This document shows positions 1-12,038 of a stretch of DNA of 64,000 bases, in pieces. Source of the stretch: Chaetomium olivaceum (taxonomy: Eukaryota; Ascomycota; Sordariomycetes; Sordariales; Chaetomiaceae); the NCBI GenBank assembly GCA_039881045.1, contig JAYWVB010000028.1, forward strand, positions 62,001 to 126,000. Direction: 5' to 3'. The notes under the pieces are model-generated. The model was given only the letters and a program-made list of their open reading frames with translations. It was not told the DNA's origin and made no database searches. The position numbers and the translations under genes were made by a program. Positions within the stretch are counted from its first letter, which is position 1, and the number at the start of each line of letters is the position of its first letter.

Positions 1-1232
1 CGGGCCGTTTGGATCTGTTTGGATGTGCGTTCACCGCCCCGAGTTACCAACACGGCCATTTCATGATAACCAAACATCCAGAGATTATGGTACGTACAAG
101 TATGTAAAGGTAGCACAACCAAGAACTGCTTGTACAACCCGGGCTTGCCAGGTTCAGCGCAGCCTTGCCCCTGAAGCGCCCAAGCCCCTCCTCCTCTCAT
201 CGAGCTGGGCCACCTTGAGCAGCCGCGCATTAATAACTTCCCCACAACTATTCATCAAGCCATAAGCCCATACCACCCCCATACTTAATTGCAATCCCCT
301 GCTCGTCCTCTGCCCGCCAGTAACGGCCCACCACAACAAGAAGGAGGGAGCCCATCTCGACCCATCCTCCAATCCCGTCGCCCAGCCCTGTCACGCCCAG
401 GATTGTCCAACCGTTTGCAAGCGGGATACCACCATCTTCTCCCACCACCGACCTTCCGCCACCGTTCTAGTCTCCCTTAGGTCCCTGTCACTATCTCACG
501 CGCGTCTAATCCTTTCCTCCAAGCCCGCCCCGCAAGCCTAACATCTCAACCTTGTTTCTGGGCCAAGGTAATTGCAAGGCAGCCGAGGATGAGAAGAGGC
601 CATTTAAGGAGACCGGCGTGATGAGGGACTTCAAGGGGCGCCGGTGTGTTCTATACTCGGCTAGAGGGTCGTCTTTTAGGCTACTACGTACGGAGTGAGA
701 AAGAGAAAACAGGAGAGGTAAGTTGTTGTCAGGTGTCGTCTGAGCCGATGGACTTCCTGGCCATTGTTAGTCAGAGGACGGCTAAAACTCACTGGCCAGC
801 CCCCTTTTCGGAGAGGCGACCGGAATTTCCGGGACAGACCTAAGAGGGCAGGCCTTTTAGATCTCTTGTTTCGCCCCGGCTCGAACCTACAACCACCGAG
901 GTATTAACAGGTCGAACTGCAGCGGCAGGATCACCGCCAGTGGTATTTAAGTCACCACAGCTTGGGTAACTTCCCATAGTCAGGGGGCCCTGGCTGAAAG
1001 CTGGAAGGAAAGAACTTGTATATATAGTATAGAGCAATGGTTCCCAGCTCGGCGTGGAGCACTTGCTCTCCCACATTTCGGTTCTCATTGCTGCACGACA
1101 AATGACCAGGGCATGACACCGAACCCCCGGAAGTTTATTGAATATATGTGTGGATATATATACGTATGGGAACTCCTGACGCCGTCCAATGCTATCCAAC
1201 CGTTATCTCAACACTGCTAGTAACAGGTGAAC
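1..1232. other. gene-free 3' flank of dapB
   Basis: No reading frame here has fungal coding character or recognisable motifs. The stretch lies beyond the stop codon of the dipeptidyl aminopeptidase gene, so its right part should hold that gene's 3' UTR. Around 865-960 the minus strand contains a B-box-like GGTTCGAGCC, but it does not fold as a tRNA. Confidence 0.5.
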
Positions 1233-4062
1233 TCATGTGGCTCTCTTCTTGCCGTTCGGTTTCGGGTTTGCGATCTTGATCCACTCCCCGTTGAACGCGT
1301 TGATGAGCCAGTTTGTTAGTTCTGCCATATTGTCAGCATATTGTGCATCAACAAACACGGACAACTCAAGGCAACTCACTGTCATAAACAATCCGGTTCG
1401 CGTTGTGGAAGTAGATGCTGTGGTCGCTGTCCGGGAACACATGGACATCGTAGTTCTCCACCCCAGCCAAGTCCAGCTTATCCAGCAGGGTCAGTGATGA
1501 TTGGAAGTGCACGTTGTCATCGGCAAGACCGTGCATCAACAAAAACCGCACGTTCTGCGAGAGAGCCGTCATGTTTTGGATGGCGCTGGTATCATACCCA
1601 TGCCCGTTGGTCTGCGGCGTGAGCATGTACCGCTCCGTGTAGATGCTGTCGTAGAAACGCCAGTCCGTAACTGGGGCCACGGCCATGCCGTACCGGAACG
1701 TCTCGCCGCCGTCCTGCTCGAGCGTCTTGAGCGTGTTGAAGCCGCCGAAGCTCCAGCCCCAGATGGCGAGCCGCGCCTCGTCAATGTACTTCTTCTTGGC
1801 CCAGATCTTGGCCGCGGCGATCTGGTCATGCGCCTCCCACTGGCCGAGGTTGCCACGGACGATGACACGGTTCTTGCGGCCGATGTAGCCCGTCCCACGC
1901 CCATCGACCGTGACGCAGATGTACCCGAGCCCGGCAGCGACGTAGGATTGGAAGTCGACGATGAACTTTTTGTTGACTGTCTGCGATCCCGGACCGCTGT
2001 ATTGCTGGAACAGAACAGGATACCTCTTGTTCGCATCAAAGTGAGGCGGTCGCCTTTCGACGTAGTTCAGTTCCACGCCATCGACATTGATAGTCCCATA
2101 AATCTTGATGGGAAGTTCGTGCTTCTTGGCGCTGTCGGCGAGGTCCTTGTTCTCCTCCACGATGTGCTCGTACTTGCGCGGGTTGCTCGGCGTGCTGATG
2201 ACCTTCTGCCATGGGATTCCGGGGCCTTGGTACGTCAGCAAAGCGTAGCCACCACCGATGGAGAACGAGGCCGCATAGTAGCCTTCGGAAGAGGTGTCGG
2301 ATACCGCCGCCAGGTCTTCCCCCGTGAGCTTGACCTGGTAAACGTGTCGTTGAATTGATGATTCCTTGGTCGCCATGAAGTAAACGACGTTCTTGTCTAG
2401 ATCCACGGAATACGGCGAGTCAACAACTTCCCAGTCGCCCGAGGTGAGCATGACAGGGTCGGGGTTGTCCAGCGGAGTAAAGTAGGCCAGATGGTTGCCA
2501 TCGCCATGAATGATCAAGTCGATGTAACCATCATACTCGCGTCCCTTGGCCGGGTCGGCCGGAATGTGCTTGGTCTGATGCGTGATCTCGAACCAGCCTC
2601 CGTCAATTGCCTTGACGTCCGTCGTCCTGACGGTCTTACCGTTGCGAGCCGCCACGTCAACGAGGACGACGCGCATAACATCGCTGACCCTGTTTGTCTC
2701 CTTGACCAGGACTTGCTTTCCCGCCCAGACAACTTCAGTAATGAGGCGGTCGTCGTCAGCGAAGCCACCTGAGGTGTCCACTGAAAAGACATCGCCACGG
2801 GTAACGTCATAAAACTTGAGCTCGACGACCGGGTTGTGCGCGCCCGCCTTCGGGTACTTGATTTTCCTAGTTTCGGGGTACGCCTCCTCGCCCGGCTTGG
2901 GCTCGGTGCCGCTGGGCCTCTTGAGGAAGTAGTCGATGGGGAACTCCGGCACGCCGGTCTCGTTGGTCCGCAGGAATGCGATGTAGTCGCCGTCTTCCGA
3001 CCACCATGTGGCGCTAGAGCCGGAGAACACCTCTTCCTCATATACCCAGTCGGGAACTCCGTTGAACACCTCGGAGCCGCCATCCTTGGTGACCTGGATG
3101 AGGTTGTCAGAGCCGACCCTGCGCAGATACAAGTTGTTGTCCCTGGTAAAGGCAACAGCGTCACCAGTTGGATTCCACTGGGCAAGCTGGATGCGTGCAT
3201 CGGGTTCACCCGGGACCAGGGGGTCGGCGGTCTGCGTCTTGACGTCAAAGATCCAGTAAGCAGCATACGACGAGTGGCGCCAATTGGATTTCACATCGGT
3301 CGCAATCAGCAGCCTCTGCAAGTCCCTGCTCGGCGCCACCTTGACGGCGTTGTAGACCCTCTTGCCATATTCGAAGCTGCCCTTCTCCATCAAGGTCCTT
3401 GCGTCTGCCGCTTCCGCATCGGCTGGGCTACCCACGGCAGCAGCGTTTTGCGAACGAATGTCTTCCACCACCAGGTAATCTTTCCCAACCGCGTCCCTCT
3501 CCAACAAAAGGCCATCCTCGCCCCCAGGCCCGGCAATCCATTGTATCGAGCGGACCTCGGGGCGCCAGAAGCTGCCCATAACCTGGTCTAGTGTCACAGC
3601 CTTGCCCGAGCCCCGTACGATGGTCGCTTGTGGGTCGTGTGCGGTCGCGGAGGCAGGCTTGTATGACTTGGTCGCGATGTAGACAAATAGACCAGCAACC
3701 CATGCAGAGACTAACAGACCGGCGGCGATGAGGAGCGCTCTGCGCATCCCCCGGTCCATTCCCGGTCCCTTCTTTTCGGCATGGCGAGGGGAATTGCTAT
3801 TGCTGCTGTCATTGCCAAGGAAGGGACCGGTCTCGAGGTCATCGTTATCCGGCTCGTCCTTGAGGGCGTCCTCACTGTCGTCGCTGCGGGGTTGCTTCTC
3901 GGAAATGGCAGCAACGCGCTCGCTGATGCGGTCGAAGACGATGCTCGTGGTAGAGACGGAAGAGCCCGACTCGTGCGACATTCTCGATCGGCTTTGACTT
4001 CGATCTCGATTCGAGCTGTGTGTGCGAGACGACACAGGCGGGTCGTCTCGGTAGGGTGTCAT
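1233..4062 (-). CDS. dapB: vacuolar dipeptidyl aminopeptidase B (type II membrane serine peptidase, S9B)
   Basis: Removes N-terminal X-Pro and X-Ala dipeptides; in fungi this family sits in the vacuolar membrane. Two exons, complement of 1380-4062 and 1233-1321. The 58-nt intron (GTGAGT...CAG) restores the family C-terminus IVYDKLTNWLINAFNGEW, and the product is 923 aa. The ATG at 4062 (MTPYRDDPPV) is preferred over upstream non-ATG extension because it starts the usual Ser/Arg-rich cytosolic tail. One membrane span lies at about residues 109-129, giving type II topology. The beta-propeller carries DWVYEEEVF, typical of DPP IV, and the alpha/beta-hydrolase domain has GWSFGG with nucleophile Ser771, Asp848 in HGLADDNVH and His881 in DSDHS; this spacing matches the human DPP4 triad. 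The exact subcellular site (vacuole versus Golgi Ste13-like) is inferred from family and length. Confidence 0.95.
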
Positions 4063-4437
4063 GGTTGCGGCAGGTGGCAGAAGACACAGCCGACGGCAAC
4101 CTGGTAACGGTGGACGGCTGCGGGATGGGGGTGCCACAAGGGCGGCCACAACAAGCAAAGCAAACAAAAAGAAATACAGCTACTATCAATCGAGTTATGC
4201 GAAGCGAATGGAATGCGGCTTCTAGATGACAGACGATGCCATGGTCGATTGGCCGCTTATTGAAGACCAAATCGGGGCCGGATAAAGACGTCTTTGATGG
4301 GACAGATGGCGCATGGAACAGCGACTCGACAACGGGATGCGGTCTGGAGCTGCAGTGAGACATCAAGGTGCGCCAAGAACCTGAGATGGTCCATATTAAA
4401 CCCTAACCCTTTCTTATTCCGCTCTTTACCCAAATCC
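4063..4437. promoter_or_regulatory. dapB upstream region with telo-box
   Basis: This 375 bp stretch separates the dapB start (minus strand) from the stop codon of the methyltransferase gene. It holds AAACCCTAACCC at about 4398-4409, an exact match to the telo-box core AAACCCTAA that binds Myb/TBF-type factors in some fungi. No TATA box is obvious. Function is inferred only. Confidence 0.35.
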
Positions 4438-5768
4438 TTACTCCTTCTTCCCTCCTGGCTTTCGACAAACAAAGACGTACATGGGGGTGAAAATCCCCAT
4501 CCTCCCTCCGATAACCACACTCTTAGTGCAGTACCACATGGTGTCCATCAGGGTCGAGACCTCGGGGGGCGCCTTGCCAACAAAGATCAACATGCGGTAG
4601 ACGAGATGGGCAAATCCGCGGAAGGGCTCCCACATCTTGAACACCTTCCAAAAGTCGGGCCAGCCGGGCATTCTCCACGCCCACAAAATATCGCCTGCCG
4701 GCCCGTAATACCAAGGAGCGGGGGAGCTGCGAAAAGCCATGTCTTCTTCGTTGAGAAGTTCAAACCCTAAAGTCATCCAGTTTGTCAACAACAACACCTC
4801 CCGGGGAAATGTGCCCAGTAACAATGGGGACAGTACTGACCAGCCTTCCTCACACCCGCCCGCATCTCAGGAACCCACGGCATCTTGGTGATTCCGTTTC
4901 CAAACTCGACCCAGTTCCGCACCTTGCAGTGCTCGGAGTTCTTCTCATCAAACTTCTCCGTCATGGCAAAGTCATGGAACGTAAACGGCGCGCCCGGCTT
5001 CAGCACACGCTTGATCTCCCTGTAAACGGCGGCAGGGTCAGGGGCGTAGCACAACGACTCGACCGAGTACGCCGCGTCAAAAGACTCGTCGGGGAAGGGC
5101 AGTTTCTGCTCTGGTGTCAGGCCACTGCATCACTAACCCGTCACTATCATCACAGCATAACCCCATGGGGAACGGGGCGGCGGCAGCGGCAGCAGCGTAC
5201 CAAAAAGTCCCCCTCAACGAGCGTCACCATATCGTCTAGGCCAGCCTCGTGCGTCAGGGCCGTCCCGCGCTCGACATGCCACGCGCTGTTCGTGATGCCC
5301 ACGATGCGGCAGCCGACGGCCGCGGCGATGGTCCGGGCGGGCCCGCCGATGCCACACCCGAGGTCGAGCACCCGCATGCCCTGCGTCAGACGGGCCAGCC
5401 CGGCGAATGTCTTTTCGTAGGCCGTCATGCTCTCCCGGATGGAGAGGCCCGGCGTGATGGGCGTGTAGTGGAATTGTTGGCCCCTGGGGTGGTGTTAGAG
5501 CTTCGGATTGGGTTATGTAGAAGGGGGGAAGGGGTGGTTCTGGCTTGGAATAGACATACCAGCCCTGTTCATAGAGCGGCGTGACCAGGTCGTAGTAATC
5601 TGACCCTACTTCGTAGTACTTTGTCTGCCTTTTCCGACGCTCTTCGTCAGTAGCCCAACTAATGGCAGCGACGTCGACCTTGGACACATTGGACGGATCT
5701 CGGTTCCAGTGAGCGAGATAGCGATGAAGACGATCTTCGGCGTAGCCCGCGGGCATGTGAGACGCCAT
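4438..5768 (-). CDS. sterol 24-C-methyltransferase-like (Erg6 family) SAM-dependent methyltransferase
   Basis: Four exons, complement of 5560-5768, 5201-5483, 4841-5105 and 4766-4438, joined by introns of 76, 95 and 74 nt; product 361 aa starting MASHMPAGYAEDRL. Family hallmarks are YYEVGSDYYDLVTPLYEQGWGQ near residue 60, SAM-binding motif I DLGCGIGGP, the segment GDFLKLPFPDESFDAAYSVE that appears only when intron 2 is spliced at GAGCAG, and a membrane-associated sterol methyltransferase C-terminus. Erg6 enzymes transfer a methyl group from SAM to C-24 of zymosterol in the ER/lipid droplet. The sequence departs from canonical Erg6 at several positions (SLCYAPDP where Erg6 normally has EATxHAP), so it may be a second paralogue or a methyltransferase of another triterpenoid. 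Alternative splice choices for intron 2 break the frame. Confidence 0.85.
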
Positions 5769-7089
5769 GATGAGGGTATTAGTTATCAAAAACTGGCGAC
5801 TACTCGTACAAACACAGCAAAAGAGTCACGACACTGCAATAGCAAGCTTTCTCACGGGAATCAAGGGGTCGGGGCAAAATGAGGTGCGGCCCATGGTCTA
5901 TTAGACATCCCCAAGATGTACGCCTTGACTACTTTTGTGATGACCTAGTCACGTCTCATTGGCGGCAGGTTGATATTGTGTGGTGCTGTGTTGAATGGAA
6001 TGCTTGTCACACCTTGATATTGTTCTCGAAGTTCGCTGGTGCAACCGGAAGCGTTCCCCAAGTCCGGCCTGCAGATGGCTGGCAGATGCCAGTCTCGGCC
6101 AAGGTGGGGCAGCCCTAACCCTCTCTTTTGTTTAACCAAAGCTCTCGCTTTCTCACAGCGAAACTCCAAATGGTTGGTTCTTTTGGTCCTGCACTGACAA
6201 CCCAACTTGGAACCGACGAGTCTCGGAAATCTTTCCGCGTGCATCTGCCGTCAATCCCTTTTTAGCTGGGGCTTTTGTCCCCATTTCGGGTTCCACAGCA
6301 GACCGATACTGTATTTGAGCCGCAACGGTCAATGTGTCAATTGTTGGTGCTTGCTCGTTGGCCCGTCGTTGTCACCATGAAACAGCGAGCTGCGCCGCCC
6401 ATGCATCGGGCCAGGGCCCGGTCTATCACATTGTCGGTCACCCGGCTTCGAATGAGAAAAGCGCTGCTGTTGGCAGATGAAATGCCACTGCTCCACTTAT
6501 ATATTGCGGTCGAACATATGCACTTATATGAAACGGCTCATCATCCCATCACCAGTCGGCCTCAACCCCGGCCGGTCGAGCATCACCCGTGAGTGCGGTA
6601 GAGCAAGTCTCTAGCAGAACCCGGAACAAACATTACCTTCCTTCTTCAGGCTAGTCGAGTGGCCACCCGTCGTATTGTAGTTATTATCAATGCTAAATCA
6701 CCTGCGGCCTGCTCAACCCGGCCAACGATGATGACTCCCTTGCGCTACGTTTACTGTCAAAGGCTGGCCAGCCAAACGCCCACCCGGACCCGGCCGGCCG
6801 TTGTTTCCACCCAAAGACCGACCGGGCCGGTTCATGACCACCCGGGACCTTGAAGGCTCGGGGGCATATCCCGGCGCCTGTCAGCTATGTCCAGCCCAGG
6901 GTCCCCCGACTCGCAGATTCTGTTTCCCACTAGCTCACCGGCCGAGCAGAACACAACTCGGGACTCTCCCGCTTGTTCCTATCTCCTTTGACGTGTTATT
7001 CCTAGCAGAATCCCACAGTAGCCGTCTCTTGTACTTACATACTATCCCCCAATTCAATCCCTGAAAAAACAAGCCAAGACTCGCCCGTC
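5769..7089. other. divergent intergenic region
   Basis: About 1.3 kb between two divergently transcribed genes, so it should contain both promoters. No coding frame is credible. A telomere-like CCCTAACCCT occurs at 6113-6122. Nothing else distinctive was seen. Confidence 0.4.
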
Positions 7090-8568
7090 ATGGCACCTTA
7101 CATGTCGGTCGAGCACGCGCACCGCGCCTACGGTCCCGTCAACAAGGAAGCCCTCTCGGGGCGTCTCTCCAAATCGGAGCGCGGCCTTCTGCGCGTCGGG
7201 TTGGTGAAGTCGGACCAGTGGAGGCAGCTGCCCACCGAAGGGCTGTACCAGGTCATCATCTCCGAGGTGCTCGACAACGGCATGACCTACCCCCTGGAGC
7301 GCAGCGGCGGGAGGGCTTTTACGGTTACGTCGGTGCTGGATTTGGGTTTGAGGATGATGGAGGGTGAACGGGGCAGGATTGGTATGTGGCTGTGTGTCCT
7401 TTTTTCCTGGGACTTCGAGCTGACCGTTGTGGATGTAGCCCTCGAGAACCTCGCGCGGAAGGCAATCTGTGTCTGGCGGGAAAGGCCAGTCCCAGGCCCG
7501 GTCGTCGAGCCATGGCATGTGGACGTGCCAGCTGCCGTGGATGAATTCCTCCGCTGTGTGCGGTACCGTTTCCCCATCGTCAAGCTCGACGACCGCAACG
7601 GTTTTTGCCACGAAGAAGAGAACAAGACGATGCCCTACTCGTGGGTCGACGAGTACTCAACGCTAGAGCGCTTCGACTTTGACCCCAAGGCAGCCGCCGT
7701 GCTGCACCTGAACTGGCAGGTAAGAAGTTTCCCGCCTCTCCCACCTCCACCAACAACCCCCTCTCCGGTTACTAACCCAACCGCGCGCAACCGCAGCTCC
7801 TGGAAAAGCTCTACTGGACGCGCCTCAAGGCCGACATCGCGCGCCGGCAACGGCGCCAGGACGAGCAACAAGCCGAAACAGTCCGATTCCACCGCCTGCA
7901 ATTCCACCTGGCCGCCATGGTGACGCACCACCTGTGCCACCTCTTCGTCAACTTCCTGCGCGCGTCCGAGGACCTCGCCCACTTCGTCACCGACGCCGAC
8001 TTCATGCGCCTCGTGCGCCGCTACGACCCCGGCGCCGAGTTTGAGATCGAGTTCTTCGGCGGCAGGCCCAAGCTGTTCATCGACCAGCCCGGTGGTCGCG
8101 GTGGGCCCGGCGGTGCGGCGCGCGAGGAGAGCTACCGCGGCGAGAGTTATGTCATTCAGAGGGGGAAGGGTGGGAGTCGCATGGCGGCGGTGGTGGCGCA
8201 GTATAAGATTGAGAGCTATCTTAAAGGGGGTGAGTTGTTTCGGTTTCTTTTGTGATTTGTGGAAAATGGGCGGTTGGTGCTGACGGTTTTGGGTGACAGA
8301 TTTCTCGGTGCCTCTCCTGACTGAAGTTCAATCCGAGGTCTTCCCCATGGAGCGGTACCAAGACATTCTTCGACGACACGGTAGTTCGAAGAACGAAACT
8401 TGCCAGTGGAGGGAGGGCCAGACGGGTACCAGGCGGGTGGCTGAGGTCGGTTCGCTCGACCAGCAGTCATTCAGTGCCCCGTGGGATATTCAGGGGATGG
8501 AGTACCAGATGATGAAGAAGGCTTGTTTTGACCCGTCTATCCGGGTTGTTGATCCTAGGGGACTTTAG
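7090..8568 (+). CDS. conserved hypothetical protein, 424 aa
   Basis: I do not recognise this family. Four exons, 7090-7381, 7439-7719, 7797-8229 and 8300-8568; introns of 57, 77 and 70 nt all have GT...AG ends and keep a single frame with a stop TAG at 8566. The start MAPYMSVEHAHRAYG follows an A-rich leader and there is no upstream in-frame ATG. No signal peptide or membrane span is visible. The N-terminal part (LSKSERGLLRVGLVKSDQWRQ) looks like a small helical domain. The middle has an Arg/Gln-rich charged helix (RLKADIARRQRRQDEQQAE) and the end is mixed globular sequence. Codon use is strongly GC3-biased like its neighbours, which supports real coding. Cellular role unknown; cytosolic or nuclear location is only inferred from absence of targeting signals. 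Confidence 0.8.
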
Positions 8569-8751
8569 ATTGGCGTGGATGTTGTGTGATAGGTTTGATC
8601 GGATACCCATGGAGTTGGAAATTCTTTCTATTATATAGAGTATACCATAGACGGCAGTAACCCTTCTTTTCGTTTCTCAAACTTTCAACCTTCCGTGGTC
8701 CCCCCCTCCTTAAGTCCAGCGTTCAGTTCGGTATCACACGCATAAAGAATT

Positions 8752-9483
8752 TCAACTCCAGATCCCCCTATCCCTCCTTAATAACACCCAGGCGTGAACA
8801 CACTCAAAGGAAAAACCCGCCCCTAAGTCAAACAAAACCCACCCCGGCTCATTCACTCTTGGGAGCCAGTTGCGGAGGCGTTTCGACCGTCTCGTCGTCT
8901 TCTCGATAATCGCCGCGGTTCCGTACGCACACACCTGCGCAAACCCGCTCAGCTCGCCGGCATCGAACCGCAGCGCGATGACGGCGTTGCCGCCGCGCGC
9001 TTGTGTCTCGGATACGACGCGGGAGATGGCGTCGTTGCGGGCGCTGTAGAGCTGTTTCTTTTGTTAATAACAACATTTCTCCGGGGGAAAAGGATGGAAC
9101 GGGTATGTTACGTACCATGTCGGTGAACCACCGCAGCTCCCCGCCCGCGATGCTCTTCAGCACCATGCCCAGTCCCGCCGCCCAGTTGCGTGAACGCACC
9201 GTCAGCCCGTAGACGGCGCCGAGTACGCGGACGACGCGGTAACCCGGCACGTCGAACATGGTGGTGGTGATGACGCCGTTCGTCTCGGTGAAGCCTGGGT
9301 ATGGGGAGGAGAGGGGTGGATGTTAGTGACCGGTTTCTTATCTGTCTGGGGGTAGGGGTAGTGGATGGGGGGGTCTTGGTGGGGAAATAGGTTGTGAGAC
9401 GTACAGTGGAGGTCTGAGATGGATGGCGGCACCTCGACCGTCTGCTGGTCCTTGGAGTGCATAGAGAGACGGTGGGAGGACAT
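8752..9483 (-). CDS. YbjQ/UPF0145 family protein (putative heavy-metal-binding domain)
   Basis: Three exons, complement of 9405-9483, 9116-9294 and 8752-9051 (introns 110 and 64 nt). The spliced product starts MSSHRLSMHSKD and contains the YbjQ signature in order: GYRVVRVLGAVYGLTVRSRN, a central GGELRWFTDMLYSARNDAI helix, then GGNAVIALRFDA and VCAYGTAAII. YbjQ proteins form pentameric rings; their biochemical role is unsettled. The C-terminus is uncertain. The uninterrupted frame runs to 8752 (185 aa), but one missing base near 8900-8910 would instead give an acidic tail ending QLAPKSE with a stop at 8849, which looks more natural. A (TGG)n microsatellite lies just upstream in the 5' leader. 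Confidence 0.8.
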
Positions 9484-10856
9484 CTTGGTGGTGAGTTTGA
9501 GTGCTGTGGTGGTGGTGGTGGTGGTGGTGGTCAAGAGAGGGTGTGGTTAGGGTCAATGACAGCAAAACAAGAGTATTTCGATTGAAGCTGAGTGTCAAAC
9601 TGAGAGTGAGAGTTGAATCGCAGCTGTTAGATCCGATGATGGCATTCTTTTCTGTCTAGTTCGAGGGCAGCTCAAACCCCTTATATACACAAAGAGCCCT
9701 CGGAGGAATGACAATTCTGCCTTACTGCTTATAGATCGTTCTCGACCAGCCTGCTGTTTGACATCGCCTAACCTGGTCAGCTAGCCCATCCATGATCTGT
9801 TTTGCTGATTCTGAGAGGCCAGCCTGCTGTTTGACAGCATCAAGTATGACAGGCGGTGTTGGAGTCGCCAAGGAATGCCACCGTATTTCGTATCATTGCA
9901 CAGAAATTGGCGAAACCAGCCAGCTCAGCCCCTCACTCGGCCCCACCACTGTGGCCCAGGCGAAGGCTAGCCAATGGGCTGCCGTTTGCGGGGCAGAACC
10001 AAGACAGTGATCGACGCCTTGGGCAGAAACCCCATGAGCCGCGCAATTTGCTCGGGATCGGACCGGGTGGATTCGGGATTTTGAACCTGGCCTCCGGGGG
10101 GCAATGAGGACATGACCCTAACACTTCCGGATTGCGCTGGGAAAGCCAACCTTGGAACCCAACCAGCACAACAGTCACAGCAGCAATCGTGATGATAGTA
10201 AGGAAAGCAAAAAATAGAACAGAAAAGAATAAAACTACATGGAGTGAGAAGAGACAGTAGGCAACAAAGGAGCAAATAAAGAAGAAAGGAAAAAGAGGAA
10301 ACGGCAACAGATGACAACGAGGTTCAAGAAACAACGGAAGCAAGGAGAATAAGAAAACATGATACAACGACATCAATGTACTCCGCGACCATGCCATGAA
10401 GGAGGACCATGATGACAACATCAACGCCAACAACGGCTGCCATGTCCTTTAACGTCCCGGACTCTTGTTCTCGGGAGTGAGGGTTGGGGTTCTGACCTGG
10501 AATCCCTTCCCGCGTCTAGGCACGGCGGCCCGGACACACAACGGCGGGCGTCCCACAATTCCATTCTCAGGGACGGAACGAGACATCCTTTCAGGAAACG
10601 GGGCGATCCCGGACGGGTTCCGCCATTAACATCAGACAATGCACTCCCTACGGTTCGCGATGCCGCTCGCCAAACAACAATTCAATTCATTCAGCCAAAT
10701 AATCGCGATCGACGTGCCGCTGCCTCGTTTTGACCACGGAATGGACAATGGAGGGGCATATATCACAAGGCTGCCGCCCGCTCTTGTATCAATTGGGGCT
10801 CCCTGAGTGTCCGGTTGACAGAGACTGAGCCGAGCCAAACGTCCAAAGCCACCACC
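9484..10856. other. divergent intergenic region
   Basis: 1.37 kb between the YbjQ gene and the GH131 gene, which are transcribed away from each other. It holds a (TGG)n tract at 9507-9531 and an A-rich stretch around 10195-10290. No supported gene. Confidence 0.4.
9507..9531. repeat. (TGG)n microsatellite
   Basis: About eight uninterrupted TGG units immediately upstream of the YbjQ-family start codon, in its transcribed 5' leader or promoter. Confidence 0.9.
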
Positions 10857-11801
10857 ATGTTCTCCACCACCCTCCTCAGCCTGCTCACGGCTGCCGCGGC
10901 GGCCAACGCCGCCTGCACGCCCCCCACTGGCGGTGGCGGCAACGCGGCGACCGGCGCCGTCAAGTGCCCCATCGTCTTCGACGGGCGGGTCGGGGTCGAC
11001 ACGCAGCTGACCGACTTCGACAGCTACGACACGTCGCTCTTCAACGCCGAGTACGTCAAGGGCCAGAACCTCTTGTGGAGCGAGATCATCCAGTTCCCCG
11101 AGTCCGACCTCGCCCACTTCGACAACAGCACCCACAAGCCGTTCGAGGTCACCATCAGCGACGACAGCATCTTCCAGACCCAGAAGGGCTTCCGCCGCGC
11201 GGGGCTGCAGTTCCAGGGCGACACCAACAACGGGAGCCCGGGAAGCACCGGCGTCAAGACCATCCACTTCAGCCTCAAGCTGGACCCCCAGCGCGCGCTG
11301 AACCTGAGCCACGAGTACCTTCTCGTCTGGAGGGAGGCTGCCGACTACAGCAGCAACCAGTTCAACTTTGAGACTGGTGCCATCCTGGGCCAGGCCAGCC
11401 TGCCCAAGGACACCTACAAGGTGCTAGACCGCAAGAACAAGGAGATCTGGTCGACACCCATCCTAGAGGACAGCTGGCAGAACTTTGCTGTCACCCTCGA
11501 CCACGACAAGAAGTACGTTCTTTTTACCCCACTGATATTTTCTTTGGAGGATAGGCAACTAACAAGCCGCAGCACCCTCCAAGTGTACTACTCCGCGGGC
11601 GACGAGCCGCTCGAGAGCGTCACCGAGCCCGTGGCCAACGACAACTCGGGCGAGGGCCAGTTCCAGATTGGCATGCTCAAGAAGCCCACTGGCACCGACG
11701 ACGTCGTCAACTCGGGCTACCAGGAGAGCGGCATCGACGAGGGTCTCATCTACGGCAGCCTGTTTGTCGAGGACAGCGCCGGTGGCTGCGTCTCGGTGTA
11801 A
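10857..11801 (+). CDS. secreted glycoside hydrolase family 131 beta-glucanase
   Basis: Two exons, 10857-11512 and 11573-11801, with a 60-nt intron; product 294 aa. A signal peptide (MFSTTLLSLLTAAAAANA) is followed by a catalytic domain matching GH131: CPIVFDGRV, TDFDSYDTSLFN, VKGQNLLWSEII, SIFQTQKGFRRAGLQFQGD, LNLSHEYLLVWREAADYS and, after the intron, QVYYSAGDEPLESV, GQFQIGMLKKPTGT and ESGIDEGLIYGSLFVEDS. GH131 enzymes from Podospora and Coprinopsis act on beta-1,3, beta-1,6 and beta-1,4 glucans; this one is expected to work outside the cell on plant or fungal wall glucan. It has no CBM1, unlike some homologues. The ATG at 10857 is chosen because it begins the signal peptide. Family assignment is confident; substrate preference is not readable from sequence. 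Confidence 0.92.
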   Translation: MFSTTLLSLLTAAAAANAACTPPTGGGGNAATGAVKCPIVFDGRVGVDTQLTDFDSYDTSLFNAEYVKGQNLLWSEIIQFPESDLAHFDNSTHKPFEVTISDDSIFQTQKGFRRAGLQFQGDTNNGSPGSTGVKTIHFSLKLDPQRALNLSHEYLLVWREAADYSSNQFNFETGAILGQASLPKDTYKVLDRKNKEIWSTPILEDSWQNFAVTLDHDKKYVLFTPLIFSLEDRQLTSRSTLQVYYSAGDEPLESVTEPVANDNSGEGQFQIGMLKKPTGTDDVVNSGYQESGIDEGLIYGSLFVEDSAGGCVSV

Positions 11802-12038
11802 GGGCTGAGTCAAAATTGTCTCATTCATGTCTGGGTTGTTAGAACGATAGACTACTACTCGAGAGAGCAAATAGCTAGGACGATCACTCCCAGAGATGCA
11901 TCATATGAGACCATCTCTTCCCGACCCTGTCGTCTCGCCTCTAGCCATTTCAGAGATCAATTTTCTTTCCGCTTGTCTCTCCGCCTCTCCCATCATGTCC
12001 GCATGCCACCCCCAACTCCCCACCTTCCCCCCATTAGC

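Noticed and set aside
865..960. tRNA-like B-box on the minus strand
   Set aside because: GGTTCGAGCC is present but the T stem does not pair and no anticodon arm forms.
1501..2358. Long plus-strand frame opposite the dapB coding region
   Set aside because: Mirror of the conserved peptidase domain on the other strand; no own motif or splice structure, and the opposite strand has clear catalytic residues.
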